Shown: positions 1-8,575, counted from the first letter of the stretch. The stretch is DNA of 64,000 nt from Kitasatospora sp. NBC_00315 (GCF_041435095.1 NZ_CP108025.1:372001-436000); one strand, 5' to 3'. Program-made: numbers and translations. Notes: generated by a model not told the origin, from the letters alone.

Positions 1-69
1 GTCGAGTCGGACTGGATACCGGAGGAACTGCGAGAGATGGTAGGGAGTTTCATCACACGGACGACCGGC

Positions 70-228
70 TCAGCAGCTCTCCTCGACGTAGAGCAGAATC
101 AGACCGTCGCCGGAGACATATTCGTACGTTGCCAGTGCGCCGGTCGGCGATCTCCACACGCTTGCCGCTGTGGGCGCGCGGTCCGCACCGATGAAGCCAA
201 GGCGATCCGTATGTCCTCGCACTGACAC
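70..228 (-). CDS. Small hypothetical protein (52 aa)
   Basis: This short minus-strand frame reads like protein (MSVRGHTDRLGFIGADRAP near the start, then a region with the sequence pattern of two or three beta strands, ending LLYVEESC). It starts at a GTG at 228 without a convincing ribosome binding site. I do not recognise the family. The opposite strand is also open here, from the left window edge to 225, but its composition becomes implausible after about 20 codons, so I prefer the minus frame. It could be a remnant rather than a working gene. Confidence 0.35.
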   Translation of the reverse strand: MSVRGHTDRLGFIGADRAPTAASVWRSPTGALATYEYVSGDGLILLYVEESC

Positions 229-359
229 CCGCTGACCGGTCGACGGTTGTGCATGCCGACTCGATCGACCTACAATCCTCCGAGTTGGAAAGCTGACGTC
301 GGGTCAATTCCGATTTGCGACTCGACTCCTTTCCTCTCATCAATTCCATCGGGGGAACA

Positions 360-809
360 ATGAAGATGTCCGCAATAGCCGCCAGGCGCCCGTTCTCGCG
401 CGCCCTCGCCGTCGGGGTCACCGGCGCGACTGCGCTGACGCTGGGGATGTCGTCCGCGTCCGCGGGCCAGGCGCAGCTCAGTCGGAACCTTCGCCTGACC
501 GACAGTCCGGCTCCGGGCGCGTCTGCTTCGATGACCAGGATCATCGACCTGGACGCGGGCAACTACAGCTGGAGCGTGTCCCTCGACAACGGCCAGGTGA
601 GCTACGTCGACAGCCTCGGCAACCGGAGCCTCTACCTGGCTGAAGGCACCTACACGTGGACCTGCACCATCAGCTCGCCCTGGGCCGGCTCCTACCAGGA
701 CACCTGCACCCTCGACAAGGGGATCGGTCCGGCGAAGGTCCAGTCGAACCTGTTCAGCATTCCGGCCACCGGCGACTACCACCTCATCAGTTACCTGTTC
801 AAGGACTGA
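360..809 (+). CDS. Secreted small protein of unknown function (149 aa)
   Basis: The start is taken at the ATG at 360, eight bases after a strong GGGGGAAC ribosome binding site, not at the upstream in-frame ATG at 315. Residues 1-35 form a clear Sec signal peptide: a basic n-region with RR and R, a hydrophobic Ala/Gly/Leu core, and an ASA cleavage site. The mature part of about 114 residues has a beta-rich pattern and two cysteines (TCT near residue 101 and DTC near 117) that could form one disulphide outside the cell. No catalytic motif was found and the family is not recognised. It stands alone, with no operon partner within 150 bp. Confidence 0.75.
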   Translation: MKMSAIAARRPFSRALAVGVTGATALTLGMSSASAGQAQLSRNLRLTDSPAPGASASMTRIIDLDAGNYSWSVSLDNGQVSYVDSLGNRSLYLAEGTYTWTCTISSPWAGSYQDTCTLDKGIGPAKVQSNLFSIPATGDYHLISYLFKD

Positions 810-971
810 TTCCCACGCGCGCAGAATGTGGGGCGGGCCGCGGAACCGGCCACCGCCCACCGCTTGCGTAGGACTGTTCCCGCGTGCCCGTCATGGTGAC
901 AGGGGAGCTGATGCGGTCGGGCAGGGCGGCGTCGGGTTGCGGGGCTGGGGAATGGACGGACCTGGCCGCAT

Positions 972-1451
972 ATGCTCGCCCCTGTGCCCCGTCATCCGAA
1001 GAAGCCCCGCCGGTTGGTCGCCGACGGGCGCGCATACCTGTGGACGCTCCGCCACCGCCACCGCGTGCTCGGCGGCGGCCGGTCCGCGCAGTGCCGGGAG
1101 ACTCTGACGCTGTATCCGCAGCCCGCCGGCACCGGTGGCGCGCTGCGGATCGTCTTCACGGAGGATTCGGACCGGTACGTCCCGGGCGGGTTCCCCCTGG
1201 GCTCCGGGGACGTGGGCCACGTTCATGGCGGCTCCCTGAACCTGCACGAACCGGGCGCCGTCCGGGCCCTGCTCGACGCGGCGTCGGCCGCCGGATGGCA
1301 GCCGGGAGAGCGACGGCCCGTGGAGATCGACGGCTGGTCCCTGGTGAAGGCGGCGTCGGCCGCGCGATCCGGGGACGCCGGAGCGGCTCCGGTCGGGAGA
1401 GTGTCCGCAACACGGTCGAGCGACTCTCCCTTGCCGACGCCGGCACCCTGA
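972..1451 (+). CDS. Hypothetical cytoplasmic protein (159 aa)
   Basis: The frame starts at an ATG at 972 with good actinobacterial codon bias to its stop. The N-terminal 45 residues are rich in His and Arg (YLWTLRHRHRV). The middle part alternates hydrophobic and polar residues (LRIVFTEDSDRYVPGGFPLG), as expected of a small beta/alpha fold. The last 30 residues are Ala/Ser/Pro-rich and probably disordered. There is no signal peptide or membrane segment. I do not recognise a family with certainty. The adjoining sequence to the right is transposase debris, so the C-terminus may have been altered. Confidence 0.6.
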   Translation: MLAPVPRHPKKPRRLVADGRAYLWTLRHRHRVLGGGRSAQCRETLTLYPQPAGTGGALRIVFTEDSDRYVPGGFPLGSGDVGHVHGGSLNLHEPGAVRALLDAASAAGWQPGERRPVEIDGWSLVKAASAARSGDAGAAPVGRVSATRSSDSPLPTPAP

Positions 1452-1519
1452 GCACTGCCGAGATCGCCTTCCCCGCCATGCTGATCCGCCGGCACGGCCA
1501 CCGGCAGCCACGACCGGCA

Positions 1520-1690
1520 GGTATCCATGCGGGCGAAGACGTGCTCGACCGGGCGCGGAGCTGTTCGTGGTCGTGGTTGTGCTCGGCCTGCCATCCGGTG
1601 AGCTTGCCGCCGTCGGGCGGCGGTGCAGGATGACGAGGCCGGTGCCGGGTGGCCGCCGTCGGCGATGATGGTGGTCCGTCCGACGGAGGC
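1520..1690 (-). pseudogene. Remnant of an IS5-type DDE transposase, C-terminal part
   Basis: Read right to left, three different minus frames give pieces that join into a familiar transposase C-terminus: TTIIADGG, then GTGLVILHRR, then DGGKLTGWQAEHNHDHEQLR, then ARVEHVFARM. The last two pieces match the end of IS5-family DDE transposases, where a WQxxHNxxHxxxRARVEHVFAR block precedes the final helix. At least three frame changes are needed within about 170 bp and no N-terminal half is visible, so this is dead debris. It fills most of the gap between the flanking genes (1452-1788); nothing else was seen there. Confidence 0.55.
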
Positions 1691-1788
1691 TCAGGCTCCG
1701 GACCCACAGCTTTGTTCAGGGCCGCAGTGCCCGAGGTGATCACCATCCACCGACAGTGGCTGCCCTGCTCAACCCTGCGGGGCGTGGG

Positions 1789-2454
1789 TCAGGATCCCGG
1801 CCGCATCGCGGCGGCGCGGGTCGCGATGGTCCGATCCACCGTCCCCTGCAGGTCGGCCTCGCCCTGTCCCGTCCCGACCCGTGTGCTGAAGTCCAGCACG
1901 ACGCCGATCGTCCAGCTGTCCGCCCAGGCACACATCGGGATGTCGCTCGACGACTCCGATCCACGCAGGGTCACCACGGTGCAGCGCAGCACCATCGTCG
2001 TGTCGTGCGACGCGTAGGTCCGGGCGGTGGCCAGGGTGAGTGTGCTTGCGCCCGAGTCTGTCATCGGTGCCGCCCGCAGGGCCTGGTCTGCCTGGCCCTC
2101 CAGGTCCTGCGGGTAGGGCCGCGGGTAGTTGACGCCGGCGAAGTAGAACGGCTTGTTGATGTCGTACCCAGCCGCGACGGCGGTAGCCGAGCGCTCGGCG
2201 AAGAGCGAGGCCAACTGCACACCCATGCGCTCCGCGAGTCCCTCTCGGGTCTGTTTTCCGGCGGCGCCGACGGCCTGCGGGACAGTCAGTTCGTGCTGGG
2301 GAGGGACGCCGGGCGCGAGCACACCAGGTTCGTCGACCGCCCGAGGGCTGGTCGCAGCAGCGGTTCCGGTTTCGGTGCCGGTTCCAGTGGCCGAGCAGCC
2401 GGCCGCGAATGCGGCCAGCACAGCAAGAACAGTTGTCGGCCGGTATCTGCGCAC
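1789..2454 (-). CDS. Putative lipoprotein of unknown function (221 aa)
   Basis: The start is placed at the GTG at 2454, which follows a GGGAG ribosome binding site at a normal distance; the ORF extends further upstream but that part lacks protein character. Residues 1-20 form a lipoprotein signal peptide (basic RRYR, hydrophobic AVLAAFAA) ending in a lipobox with the invariant Cys (AAGC). A Thr/Gly/Ala linker follows. The globular part has two Cys (LRC and MCAW) and a KPFYFAGVNYPRP segment. It is predicted to be anchored on the outer face of the membrane. Another lipoprotein gene lies upstream on the same strand. Confidence 0.65.
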   Translation of the reverse strand: MRRYRPTTVLAVLAAFAAGCSATGTGTETGTAAATSPRAVDEPGVLAPGVPPQHELTVPQAVGAAGKQTREGLAERMGVQLASLFAERSATAVAAGYDINKPFYFAGVNYPRPYPQDLEGQADQALRAAPMTDSGASTLTLATARTYASHDTTMVLRCTVVTLRGSESSSDIPMCAWADSWTIGVVLDFSTRVGTGQGEADLQGTVDRTIATRAAAMRPGS

Positions 2455-2749
2455 TCGTCGAACTCCCTGGTCGGTCGAACCGGTCCCCTCACCGGAACAG
2501 CATCTCGCCGACCCGTGATCAGCACGACACCGACCACCCGTGGTATCGAAGCCGAGGATGTCGAAGGCCGCCTGAGTCCTCGGACGGATACCGGTGCTCG
2601 GAATGATCGTAGCGCCGATGACGATCGTGCAGGCCAAGAAGGACGTCAACGACAATGACATGGGGACACCCGTAGAGACGTGGACGGCGGGCCGGCCCGG
2701 AGGCCCGGTGCGGCCAAGGAGAGACTGCGAGGCTTCGTGTGCGGGAGCC

Positions 2750-3451
2750 TCAGACGTCCCCCAGGCGACGGTAGATGTCCTGCAGAGCCTCCGCGGCGTC
2801 GTTCACGGCCTTGGCGGTGTCGCTGTGCGGACCGGGAACGACCGAGAGCATGATCCAGTCGGCTCCGTGGCAGCCCTGGGTCCTGGCCATCGTGATCCTC
2901 CCGTCCTGGGTCTCGAGCTCGCGGAAGCCGCCCGGGCCGAGGGCGGGCATGTCCTCGAAGGTGAAGGCAGGTGACAAGGACGGGGTTTCGGCGGACTCCC
3001 GGTCGTGCCGGTCCTCGGCGACGAGGGCGCAGCGGCGCTCCGGTGACATGGTGGTGTTCGGCCCCGGCAGCTCCCGGGTGAAGGAGACTCCGATGCCGCC
3101 CAGGCCGTTGTCGGTACTGGTCATGCACCCGCCGGAGCTCAGTTCCGGCCCGGTGCCGCCCTGTTCGGTGCGAAGGAGCCGGTACTCGGGACGGACGAGC
3201 GGATCCGGTCGCGCGCCGTCCAGTGTGTAGCCGGGCGCGTACCGGGTGAGGAAGTCGGGCCCCAGGAGCGTGCAGAGGTCGGCGCCGTCCTCCGGGAGGA
3301 TGGCGTCGGCCGGCAGCGGGCGCTTGGTGACCGTGGCGGACGGGCCGGAGTCGTCGGGGGCGCCGGTCGTGATCGAGCAGCCGGAGCCGGTGATTACGGC
3401 CGCGCCCAGCAGGGCGACCAGGGACGCCCGGCGTAGGTGGTGGTGTGCGAT
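2750..3451 (-). CDS. Putative lipoprotein with an unclear start codon
   Basis: The protein has a good lipoprotein signal: basic HHHLRRAS, hydrophobic LVALLGAAVI, lipobox GSGC. The mature part contains three Cys (LCTLL, GGCMT, RRCAL), a common arrangement in small actinobacterial lipoproteins resembling DUF3558 types, though that assignment is uncertain. The problem is the start. A strong GGGGGAAC ribosome binding site at about 3458-3466 is followed at the right distance by ATC (3449-3451), with no ATG, GTG or TTG in frame nearby. The only standard start is far upstream (3682) and would bury the signal peptide under 77 basic residues. Either a non-standard ATC start is used, the start was mutated, or the base is miscalled. 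Confidence 0.55.
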   Translation of the reverse strand: MAHHHLRRASLVALLGAAVITGSGCSITTGAPDDSGPSATVTKRPLPADAILPEDGADLCTLLGPDFLTRYAPGYTLDGARPDPLVRPEYRLLRTEQGGTGPELSSGGCMTSTDNGLGGIGVSFTRELPGPNTTMSPERRCALVAEDRHDRESAETPSLSPAFTFEDMPALGPGGFRELETQDGRITMARTQGCHGADWIMLSVVPGPHSDTAKAVNDAAEALQDIYRRLGDV

Positions 3452-3933
3452 GAGTTGTTCCCCCGTGCTGTCCCACTGCGTGTCATGGCCGGCGCCGTCC
3501 AGTTTCCATGATCCGTAGCAGCGGTCCAGAGTCGGGGGCCGAGGTGCGGCACGCGGTCGCGGGGCCGTCGTCTCACCGGGCCCTCGCTTCCCGGTCCCCC
3601 GGCGGATCGGCCGCCGCGTTGCGGCCGAAGATCCGTGCCGGGGAGGCGGAGCAGCTTCTCCCCCGGCACGGACCGGTCGCACCGGCCCGGTCGCGGCCCG
3701 GCGGGTCGCCGGCGCCGGAGCTCAGCGGCGATCCTGCCCAGGATGCTCGCGGTCACGCCCGGGCTCGGCTCCTGTGCCGGGATCTGCGGCAGGTGCAGCC
3801 GTCCGAGAGATGCCCGCCCGCCCGGAGCCGGCCGGGCACCCCTGGTGCGACATTTCCCACAAACCTCACACGGAGGCTCGATGAGCCGTAGATTCGCTGC
3901 ACGACTGGTGACTGACGACGCGTGGGAGTAATT

Positions 3934-4740
3934 GTGGGAAACGGGAACACCTTCGGTGCGAACGCCGGTGTGGGATCGACGATCGCCCTGCTGGAGGCCC
4001 AGCTGCCCGCCGTGCTGGAGCGACGGCTCCGGGTAGAGGCGGAGCTCGCGGCCGTCACCGCCGAGGAGGAGGCGGTGACCAGGGCGCTGGAAGGCCTGCG
4101 CCTGCTGTCCGACGTTCCTGTGGACGGCGGGGGCGAGCCCCACGGCATCGCATCGCTGCCGCCGGCAGCAGCAGCGCCGACGCCGACGCCGACCGAGGCT
4201 CTGCCCGCACCGGATTCGGCGGCCGGGCACAGTGCCCCGTCGGCGACGCCCGCGCCGGACGCGCCTACCGCGCCGACGGCCGGGACGAGGGCGGCCGCCA
4301 AGAAGGCCCCCGCGAGGAAGCCGGTCCCGGCGAAGAACGCCGCGCCCGCGCCCGACGCGAAGGTACCGGCCCCCCGCGCGAGGAAGAGCGCCAAGAGGGC
4401 GGCGGTGACCACCGAGCCCAAGGCCGCTTCGAAGCGGGTATCCACTGCCGGGAAGACCGAGTCCGTGCCCACGGCCCCTACCGGCGGCAAGGCCCCCGTC
4501 AAGGAGGCCGCGCCGCAGGCCGCCGGCGCCCGTCGACGGCAGGTGGCGGACGCGGACAGCGTGCTGGGGCTGCTGTCCGCGGCGACCGGCCCGCTGCGCG
4601 CCCGTGAGGTGACCGAGCTGCTGGGCCTGGACACCCTCGACGCCAACGTCAACGCGATCCGCACCCGGCTGGAGCGCCTTACGAAGGACGGCCGTGCGCA
4701 GCGTTCCGGGCGCGGCCTGTACACCTCCGTGGCGGGCTGA
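3934..4740 (+). CDS. Coiled-coil protein with basic H1-like linker and C-terminal winged helix (268 aa)
   Basis: Start chosen at the GTG at 3934, five bases after GGGAG; a GTG at 3922 is the alternative. Residues about 14-60 are a heptad-like helix rich in Leu, Glu and Ala (probable coiled coil). Residues 75-200 are a long Ala/Pro/Lys/Arg linker with AKKAPARKPVPAK-like blocks resembling histone H1 tails. The last 65 residues look like a winged-helix DNA-binding domain: LRAREVTELLGL, then a recognition-helix-like VNAIRTRLERLTKDGRAQRSGRGLY. It is probably a nucleoid-associated or regulatory DNA-binding protein; the partner and target are unknown. It is monocistronic and ends before a strong hairpin. 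Confidence 0.7.
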   Translation: MGNGNTFGANAGVGSTIALLEAQLPAVLERRLRVEAELAAVTAEEEAVTRALEGLRLLSDVPVDGGGEPHGIASLPPAAAAPTPTPTEALPAPDSAAGHSAPSATPAPDAPTAPTAGTRAAAKKAPARKPVPAKNAAPAPDAKVPAPRARKSAKRAAVTTEPKAASKRVSTAGKTESVPTAPTGGKAPVKEAAPQAAGARRRQVADADSVLGLLSAATGPLRAREVTELLGLDTLDANVNAIRTRLERLTKDGRAQRSGRGLYTSVAG

Positions 4741-4754
4741 CAGGTCGGTCCCAA

Positions 4755-4781
4755 GGCCCCGCACACCCGGTGTGCGGGGCC
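4755..4781. terminator. Perfect 12-bp hairpin, shared terminator between convergent genes
   Basis: GGCCCCGCACAC, a three-base loop, then its exact reverse complement, 14 bp after the stop of the winged-helix gene. It lies between two convergent genes and has no T-run, as is usual for streptomycete terminators. Confidence 0.8.
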
Positions 4782-5058
4782 GCCCTGCCTGCGCCCCGTC
4801 CAGGCGTGTGCCTGGGCGGGGCGCCGCCGTCACCGGCGGCCGGCGGCGCCCGGTGGCGGCGTACACCCGGTACGTCTCGACGGCGCCCCCTCCCCGCCGG
4901 CCCCGGCGCGTGCTGCGCCACCCGCACCTGCACCGCCTGCACCTGCACCTCAACCCCGCGCGCCGCGCCGCGCCGCGCCACAGCGGATCTGTCCCCGGGT
5001 GGCTTTCCCCGTGATCCCGCCCTCCGGTGAACGCGGCAGCCCGTGGAAGGAGGCACGC

Positions 5059-5799
5059 TCAGCCGCCCGGCCGGTTGTCCCCTGCCACCGCGACCACGAA
5101 CCACTGGGCCGGCAGCGCGACCGGTGTACCGTCCGGGTGGCACTCACTCATCGCGAGGCCGGTCTCGCCCTGGTCGAGGACCTCCAACCCGGCGCCGTGC
5201 AGCAGCTCGGCCAGTTCCCCCGGGGCGACCTCGGCTGGGCGCAACTGGTGCTTGCGGACCTGCCGGAGCTTCTCCGGCGGGCCACCGGGCCGTTCGGCGA
5301 CCTGCTGGAGCACCGTCTTGGCGGCGGCGGTCGGCTCGACCACGAAGCCCCGGCCGTGCCGCCCGAGCAGCAGGGCGACGGCGGCCGCGACCGGCGCCCG
5401 GTCGTCCGGGTCGCTCTGGTGAAGCACTGCCCGCAGGTAGACGTTGGCGTCGCCGAGTCGTTCGCCCAGGCGCCGCACCTCCACCAGGTCGGTCAGGTTG
5501 AGCTGTTGGAACTCCGCCACCGCGTCGCGGTCCGCCCTACGAGCGTGTGCCACGGCCGAGGCAGACAGGTCGACGCCCACCGCGCGCGGGAAGTGCCCGG
5601 CCAGGTAGCGGGTCTGGGTGCCGTTGCCGCAGCCCAGGTCGACGATCGGCAACGTGCGATCGACGTGGGCCGCGAACAGCGCGCAGTGCGGGCCCGCCGT
5701 CAGCAACGGCTCGGCGTCCCAGAACGGCTCGCCCGGCTCGCCCGTGTTCTCGGCCCAGAAGCCCTCCCAGGCGCGTGCGTAGCGCTCCGAAACACTCAT
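5059..5799 (-). CDS. Class I SAM-dependent methyltransferase (246 aa)
   Basis: The start is the ATG at 5799, behind a GGGAGAG site. The SAM-binding motif I VDLGCGNG lies at residues 53-60, followed by the acidic end of strand 2 (VGVDLSASAVAHARR) and a motif-II-like NVYLRAVLHQ segment. This is a cytoplasmic Rossmann-fold methyltransferase. The substrate cannot be read from sequence: the N-terminus (WEGFWAENTGEPGEPFWD) is of the type seen in small-molecule methyltransferases of actinomycetes. It stands alone, convergent with the winged-helix gene on its left and with an 850-bp gene-free gap on its right. Confidence 0.8.
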   Translation of the reverse strand: MSVSERYARAWEGFWAENTGEPGEPFWDAEPLLTAGPHCALFAAHVDRTLPIVDLGCGNGTQTRYLAGHFPRAVGVDLSASAVAHARRADRDAVAEFQQLNLTDLVEVRRLGERLGDANVYLRAVLHQSDPDDRAPVAAAVALLLGRHGRGFVVEPTAAAKTVLQQVAERPGGPPEKLRQVRKHQLRPAEVAPGELAELLHGAGLEVLDQGETGLAMSECHPDGTPVALPAQWFVVAVAGDNRPGG

Positions 5800-6657
5800 C
5801 AGCAGGTCTCTCCCGTGTCCAGTGGCAGCGAACACCAGCCTCCATACCGGCGCCTGCACCGGCGGAAACCACCCAGCCGGATCCTTCACACCACGTTCGA
5901 CCCCGCGCCGGTAAACCACCGGATCGGTGAGCCCCGACGGGCTCGCCTTGACGATCAATCCCCCCGGACAGCCTGCTGCGACCGGCCTCCTGCCGCGACG
6001 GACGGCAGCCGGCAGTCCGGACCGGCCCCGGGTGGCCGAGCAGATCGCCGCCCGGGGCGGACCTCGGCCAGCGGCTCCACCAGGTCCTGCGTCACCGGGC
6101 CGGGTCGCCGCTCTGCACCCCGGCGGCGGCAGCGGTGCGCCGCTGCCCGTCGGCACTCCGGCAGGACATACCCGTCGATCAGGCCGACGGAGCCGCACCA
6201 ATGGCTGCGCGCGAGGGGGCGATCGGCTCACTGCGGGTTCAAGCCGTGAACGCTTCGAGTGACATGGGCGGGTGCGGCGCGGTGAGGGTCCTCACAGGCC
6301 GAAGGGCACTACGACGGTTAGTAGGAGTCGTCGGCGCCCGCTGCGCGCGCCGACCCACCGCCTCCCCCGATGGACATCGGGCCAGGTCACGGCCCTCCAC
6401 CCCGACCCAGGGCAACGCTCTCGACGCTCGGAACGCACGGCGGGGCGACGACTGCTCCACGACGGCGGGTCGTAGCAGGGGGGTCTTGGCCGGGGCGTCG
6501 CGTCGCGTTAACAATTGCGGAGTCGATGGCCGCGCCGGCCCTGTCCGCCAGGCGCAGGCTCACCGCCGCATCCCGCCCGAGACCCTTCGAGCCCCTGTCC
6601 GGCTCACGGTCACCAACGGACGGGACGCGGCCCAACCCGATTGAGGTCTTCTTCTTC
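5800..6657. other. Gap without a recognisable gene
   Basis: About 860 bp between a methyltransferase and a divergently oriented secreted lytic enzyme. Open frames here have low-complexity Arg/Pro/Gly translations and no homology that I recognise. It probably holds the leader of the lytic enzyme. I looked for the ydaO-type (c-di-AMP) riboswitch that precedes many streptomycete rpf-like genes and could not find its conserved core. Confidence 0.4.
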
Positions 6658-7053
6658 ATGCCCGCTTTCAAGCTTCGTATGCGCACCTCCGCCGCCGTTC
6701 TCGCCGGAGCCGCCGGCCTCACCGCACTCGGCGCCGGCCTGCTCCCCGCCACCGCCAACGCCGCCACCGCCTCCCCCCAGACCCTCGCCGCCCAGATCGT
6801 CCCCGCCGGCCAACTCGCCTCCTTCAACCAGATCATCTCCCACGAATCCGGCTGGAACATCCACGCCACCAACGCCTCCTCCGGCGCCTACGGCCTCGCC
6901 CAAGCCCTGCCCGGCTCCAAGATGGCCTCCGCCGGCGCCGACTGGAAGACCAACCCCAGCACCCAGATCAAATGGGCCCTCGGCTACATGGACTCCCGCT
7001 ACGGCAGCCCCAACGCCGCCTGGACCTTCTGGCAGACCCACCACTGGTACTAA
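6658..7053 (+). CDS. Secreted SLT-type transglycosylase-like protein (131 aa)
   Basis: The signal peptide covers residues 1-35 (KLRMR, long Ala/Leu/Gly core, TANA cleavage). The mature 96 residues match the short secreted lysozyme-like/lytic transglycosylase domain of actinomycetes: IISHESGWNIHATN with the presumed catalytic Glu63, then GAYGLAQALPG, and a C-terminal YMDSRYGSPNAAWTFWQ block. It would cleave peptidoglycan glycan strands during growth or spore germination. Its codons end almost exclusively in C, giving a C-rich coding strand more extreme than the neighbours, which suggests high expression. A strong terminator follows at 7128. Confidence 0.85.
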   Translation: MPAFKLRMRTSAAVLAGAAGLTALGAGLLPATANAATASPQTLAAQIVPAGQLASFNQIISHESGWNIHATNASSGAYGLAQALPGSKMASAGADWKTNPSTQIKWALGYMDSRYGSPNAAWTFWQTHHWY

Positions 7054-7127
7054 AAACCACCCCACCCCACCGGCCAGGACCACACCCCCAGCGCCCCAGG
7101 CGCCGGACAGGGAACCCAGGGGCGCAC

Positions 7128-7165
7128 GAGGCGGCCCGGCACACCACCCCGTGCCGGGCCGCCTC
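7128..7165 (+). terminator. 15-bp hairpin terminator after the lytic enzyme gene
   Basis: GAGGCGGCCCGGCAC, an eight-base loop, then the exact reverse complement. It starts 75 bp after the stop codon at 7053 and also separates it from the convergent hydrolase gene. Confidence 0.8.
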
Positions 7166-7334
7166 GACCCGTACCAGGGGCACTCCCGACCAGGTCGCGC
7201 CCAAGGCCGCCCGGGACCGGGACCGCTGCGAGCACCCGCCGGGCGCAGACCGCCCCGGGTCGGCTCGGTCAACGCGCCGTGAACGGCGCGTCCCTCTCGG
7301 CGACCGCAGCGGCCGGTGCTCGGCGGGCTGTCCG

Positions 7335-8177
7335 CTAGCCGAGCGTGAGCATCGCCTCGGTGATCTCGCCGGCCGCCGCGTCGGGGATCGCAGTGGCGGC
7401 CTCCTCGAGGACGAGCAGCCGTGCCCCGGGGATCTCGCGCGCGATCGCCTCGCCGTTGCCGACGGGGAAGAAGCGGTCGCGGCGCCCGTGGACGACGAGC
7501 GTGGGGACCCCGATCTCGGGCAGGCGCCCGCGCCAGCGGGGCCGGCAGTCGAGCCTGGCGAACACCAGGCGCATCTGGTTGGCCATCTGGACCGTGGGTG
7601 CGGTGCCGGGCGTGCGGTCCCAGACGCGCGCAGCGACCACGCGCGCGGCGACGGGATCGTCGCCGAGGATCTCCGCTCCGGCGGCGGCGAACTCCGCAAC
7701 CGCCTCGCGGTCGCTCCAATCGGGCATCGGACGCGCGAACAGCCGGCTCATCGTCGCCCGGTCATGGTCGGGGAGGTCATCGTCGGGCGGGCCGGGGGCA
7801 ACCGCGCGGGTGCCGACCAGGGTGAGCGCCGAGAACGCGCCCGGATGGTCGAGCACGGCCACCTGGGCGACCATCCCTCCGACCCCGATGCCCGCCAGGT
7901 GCGCGGGCCCGCCGCCGAGCGCCTCGGCGAGGGCGGCCGCATCGGCGGCGAGGCCGCGCAGGGTGTAGGCGGGCGCCTCCGGATCCGTCGTCGTCGACTC
8001 CCCGCTGTCGCGCAGGTCGTAGCGCACCACCCGGCGCCCGCCGGCGGCGAGGCGCTCGCACAGCGTGTCGGGCCAGGAGAGCATCGTCGTCCCGCCCGCG
8101 AGCAACACGAGAGACGCGTCGTCGTCGCCGAACGACTCGATACCCAAGGAGATCTCATTGATGTTGACAGTGGTCAT
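7335..8177 (-). CDS. Alpha/beta hydrolase fold protein lacking the catalytic Ser and His (280 aa)
   Basis: The overall pattern is that of the alpha/beta hydrolases of the RdmC/haloperoxidase type: VLLAGGTTM (oxyanion-hole region), RYDLRDSGES, a nucleophile-elbow region, cap-domain segment MSRLFARPMPDW, and PTLVVHGRRDRFFP carrying the acid Asp234. The usual nucleophile-elbow Ser is replaced: residues 96-101 read GIGVGG, with Gly98 (codon GGG) at the Ser position. The C-terminal stretch that normally carries GHxxP reads LEEAATAIP, with no His. It is therefore probably not a hydrolase; it may bind a ligand or act as a chaperone. It faces the MerR gene divergently at a distance of about 400 bp. 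Confidence 0.8.
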   Translation of the reverse strand: MTTVNINEISLGIESFGDDDASLVLLAGGTTMLSWPDTLCERLAAGGRRVVRYDLRDSGESTTTDPEAPAYTLRGLAADAAALAEALGGGPAHLAGIGVGGMVAQVAVLDHPGAFSALTLVGTRAVAPGPPDDDLPDHDRATMSRLFARPMPDWSDREAVAEFAAAGAEILGDDPVAARVVAARVWDRTPGTAPTVQMANQMRLVFARLDCRPRWRGRLPEIGVPTLVVHGRRDRFFPVGNGEAIAREIPGARLLVLEEAATAIPDAAAGEITEAMLTLG

Positions 8178-8537
8178 CGGATCACCGGAAGACGTCGTGG
8201 GTCAGGCTCGCCGCGGTCGATGTCGAGATCACGTTCCGCCGTTCTCGATACCGGTCGGCCGATTGACGGGTACGGCCGCCGTTGATCATCTGCGGTGGAG
8301 CCTGAAGATCTCGTGGTGGCCGCGGGTCACAGCGTAGCGCCCGCCCACCGGCAGGCGGCTCCCGACGTTCTGACGAGCCGGACCGGATACCTGTTGGCTG
8401 GATTCACCCTCCCGGTGCGCACCCACGCCTTCCTCACGCTCACGCCGGGTGCCCGCTCCGGACCCCTCGGCGGACGAGCTCAACCGGCCGGGCTCGGGCG
8501 CACGTCCACCCTCCGACTGCGCTCCGGCTCGGCTTCC

Positions 8538-8567
8538 TTGACCTGGAGCGCGCTCCAGGTGGGAGAG
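8538..8567 (+). promoter_or_regulatory. MerR-type promoter with a 20-bp perfect palindrome
   Basis: A -35-like TTGACC at 8538-8543 runs into a perfect 20-bp palindrome (8541-8560, half-site ACCTGGAGCG). The MerR-family gene starts at 8576. A palindrome abutting the -35 and filling a long spacer is the classic MerR autoregulatory layout. The -10 is not clear. GGGAGAG at 8561-8567 is the ribosome binding site. Confidence 0.75.
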
Positions 8568-8575
8568 TCGTCGTC

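Noticed and set aside
1..225. Plus-strand open frame from the left edge (SDWIPEELREMVG at its start)
   Set aside because: The first 20 codons look protein-like, but the rest is unlikely protein and overlaps a better minus-strand frame. It could be a short gene tail, but it is not supported enough to list.
6240..6657. Possible ydaO (c-di-AMP) riboswitch before the lytic enzyme gene
   Set aside because: The conserved core blocks expected for this riboswitch could not be found.
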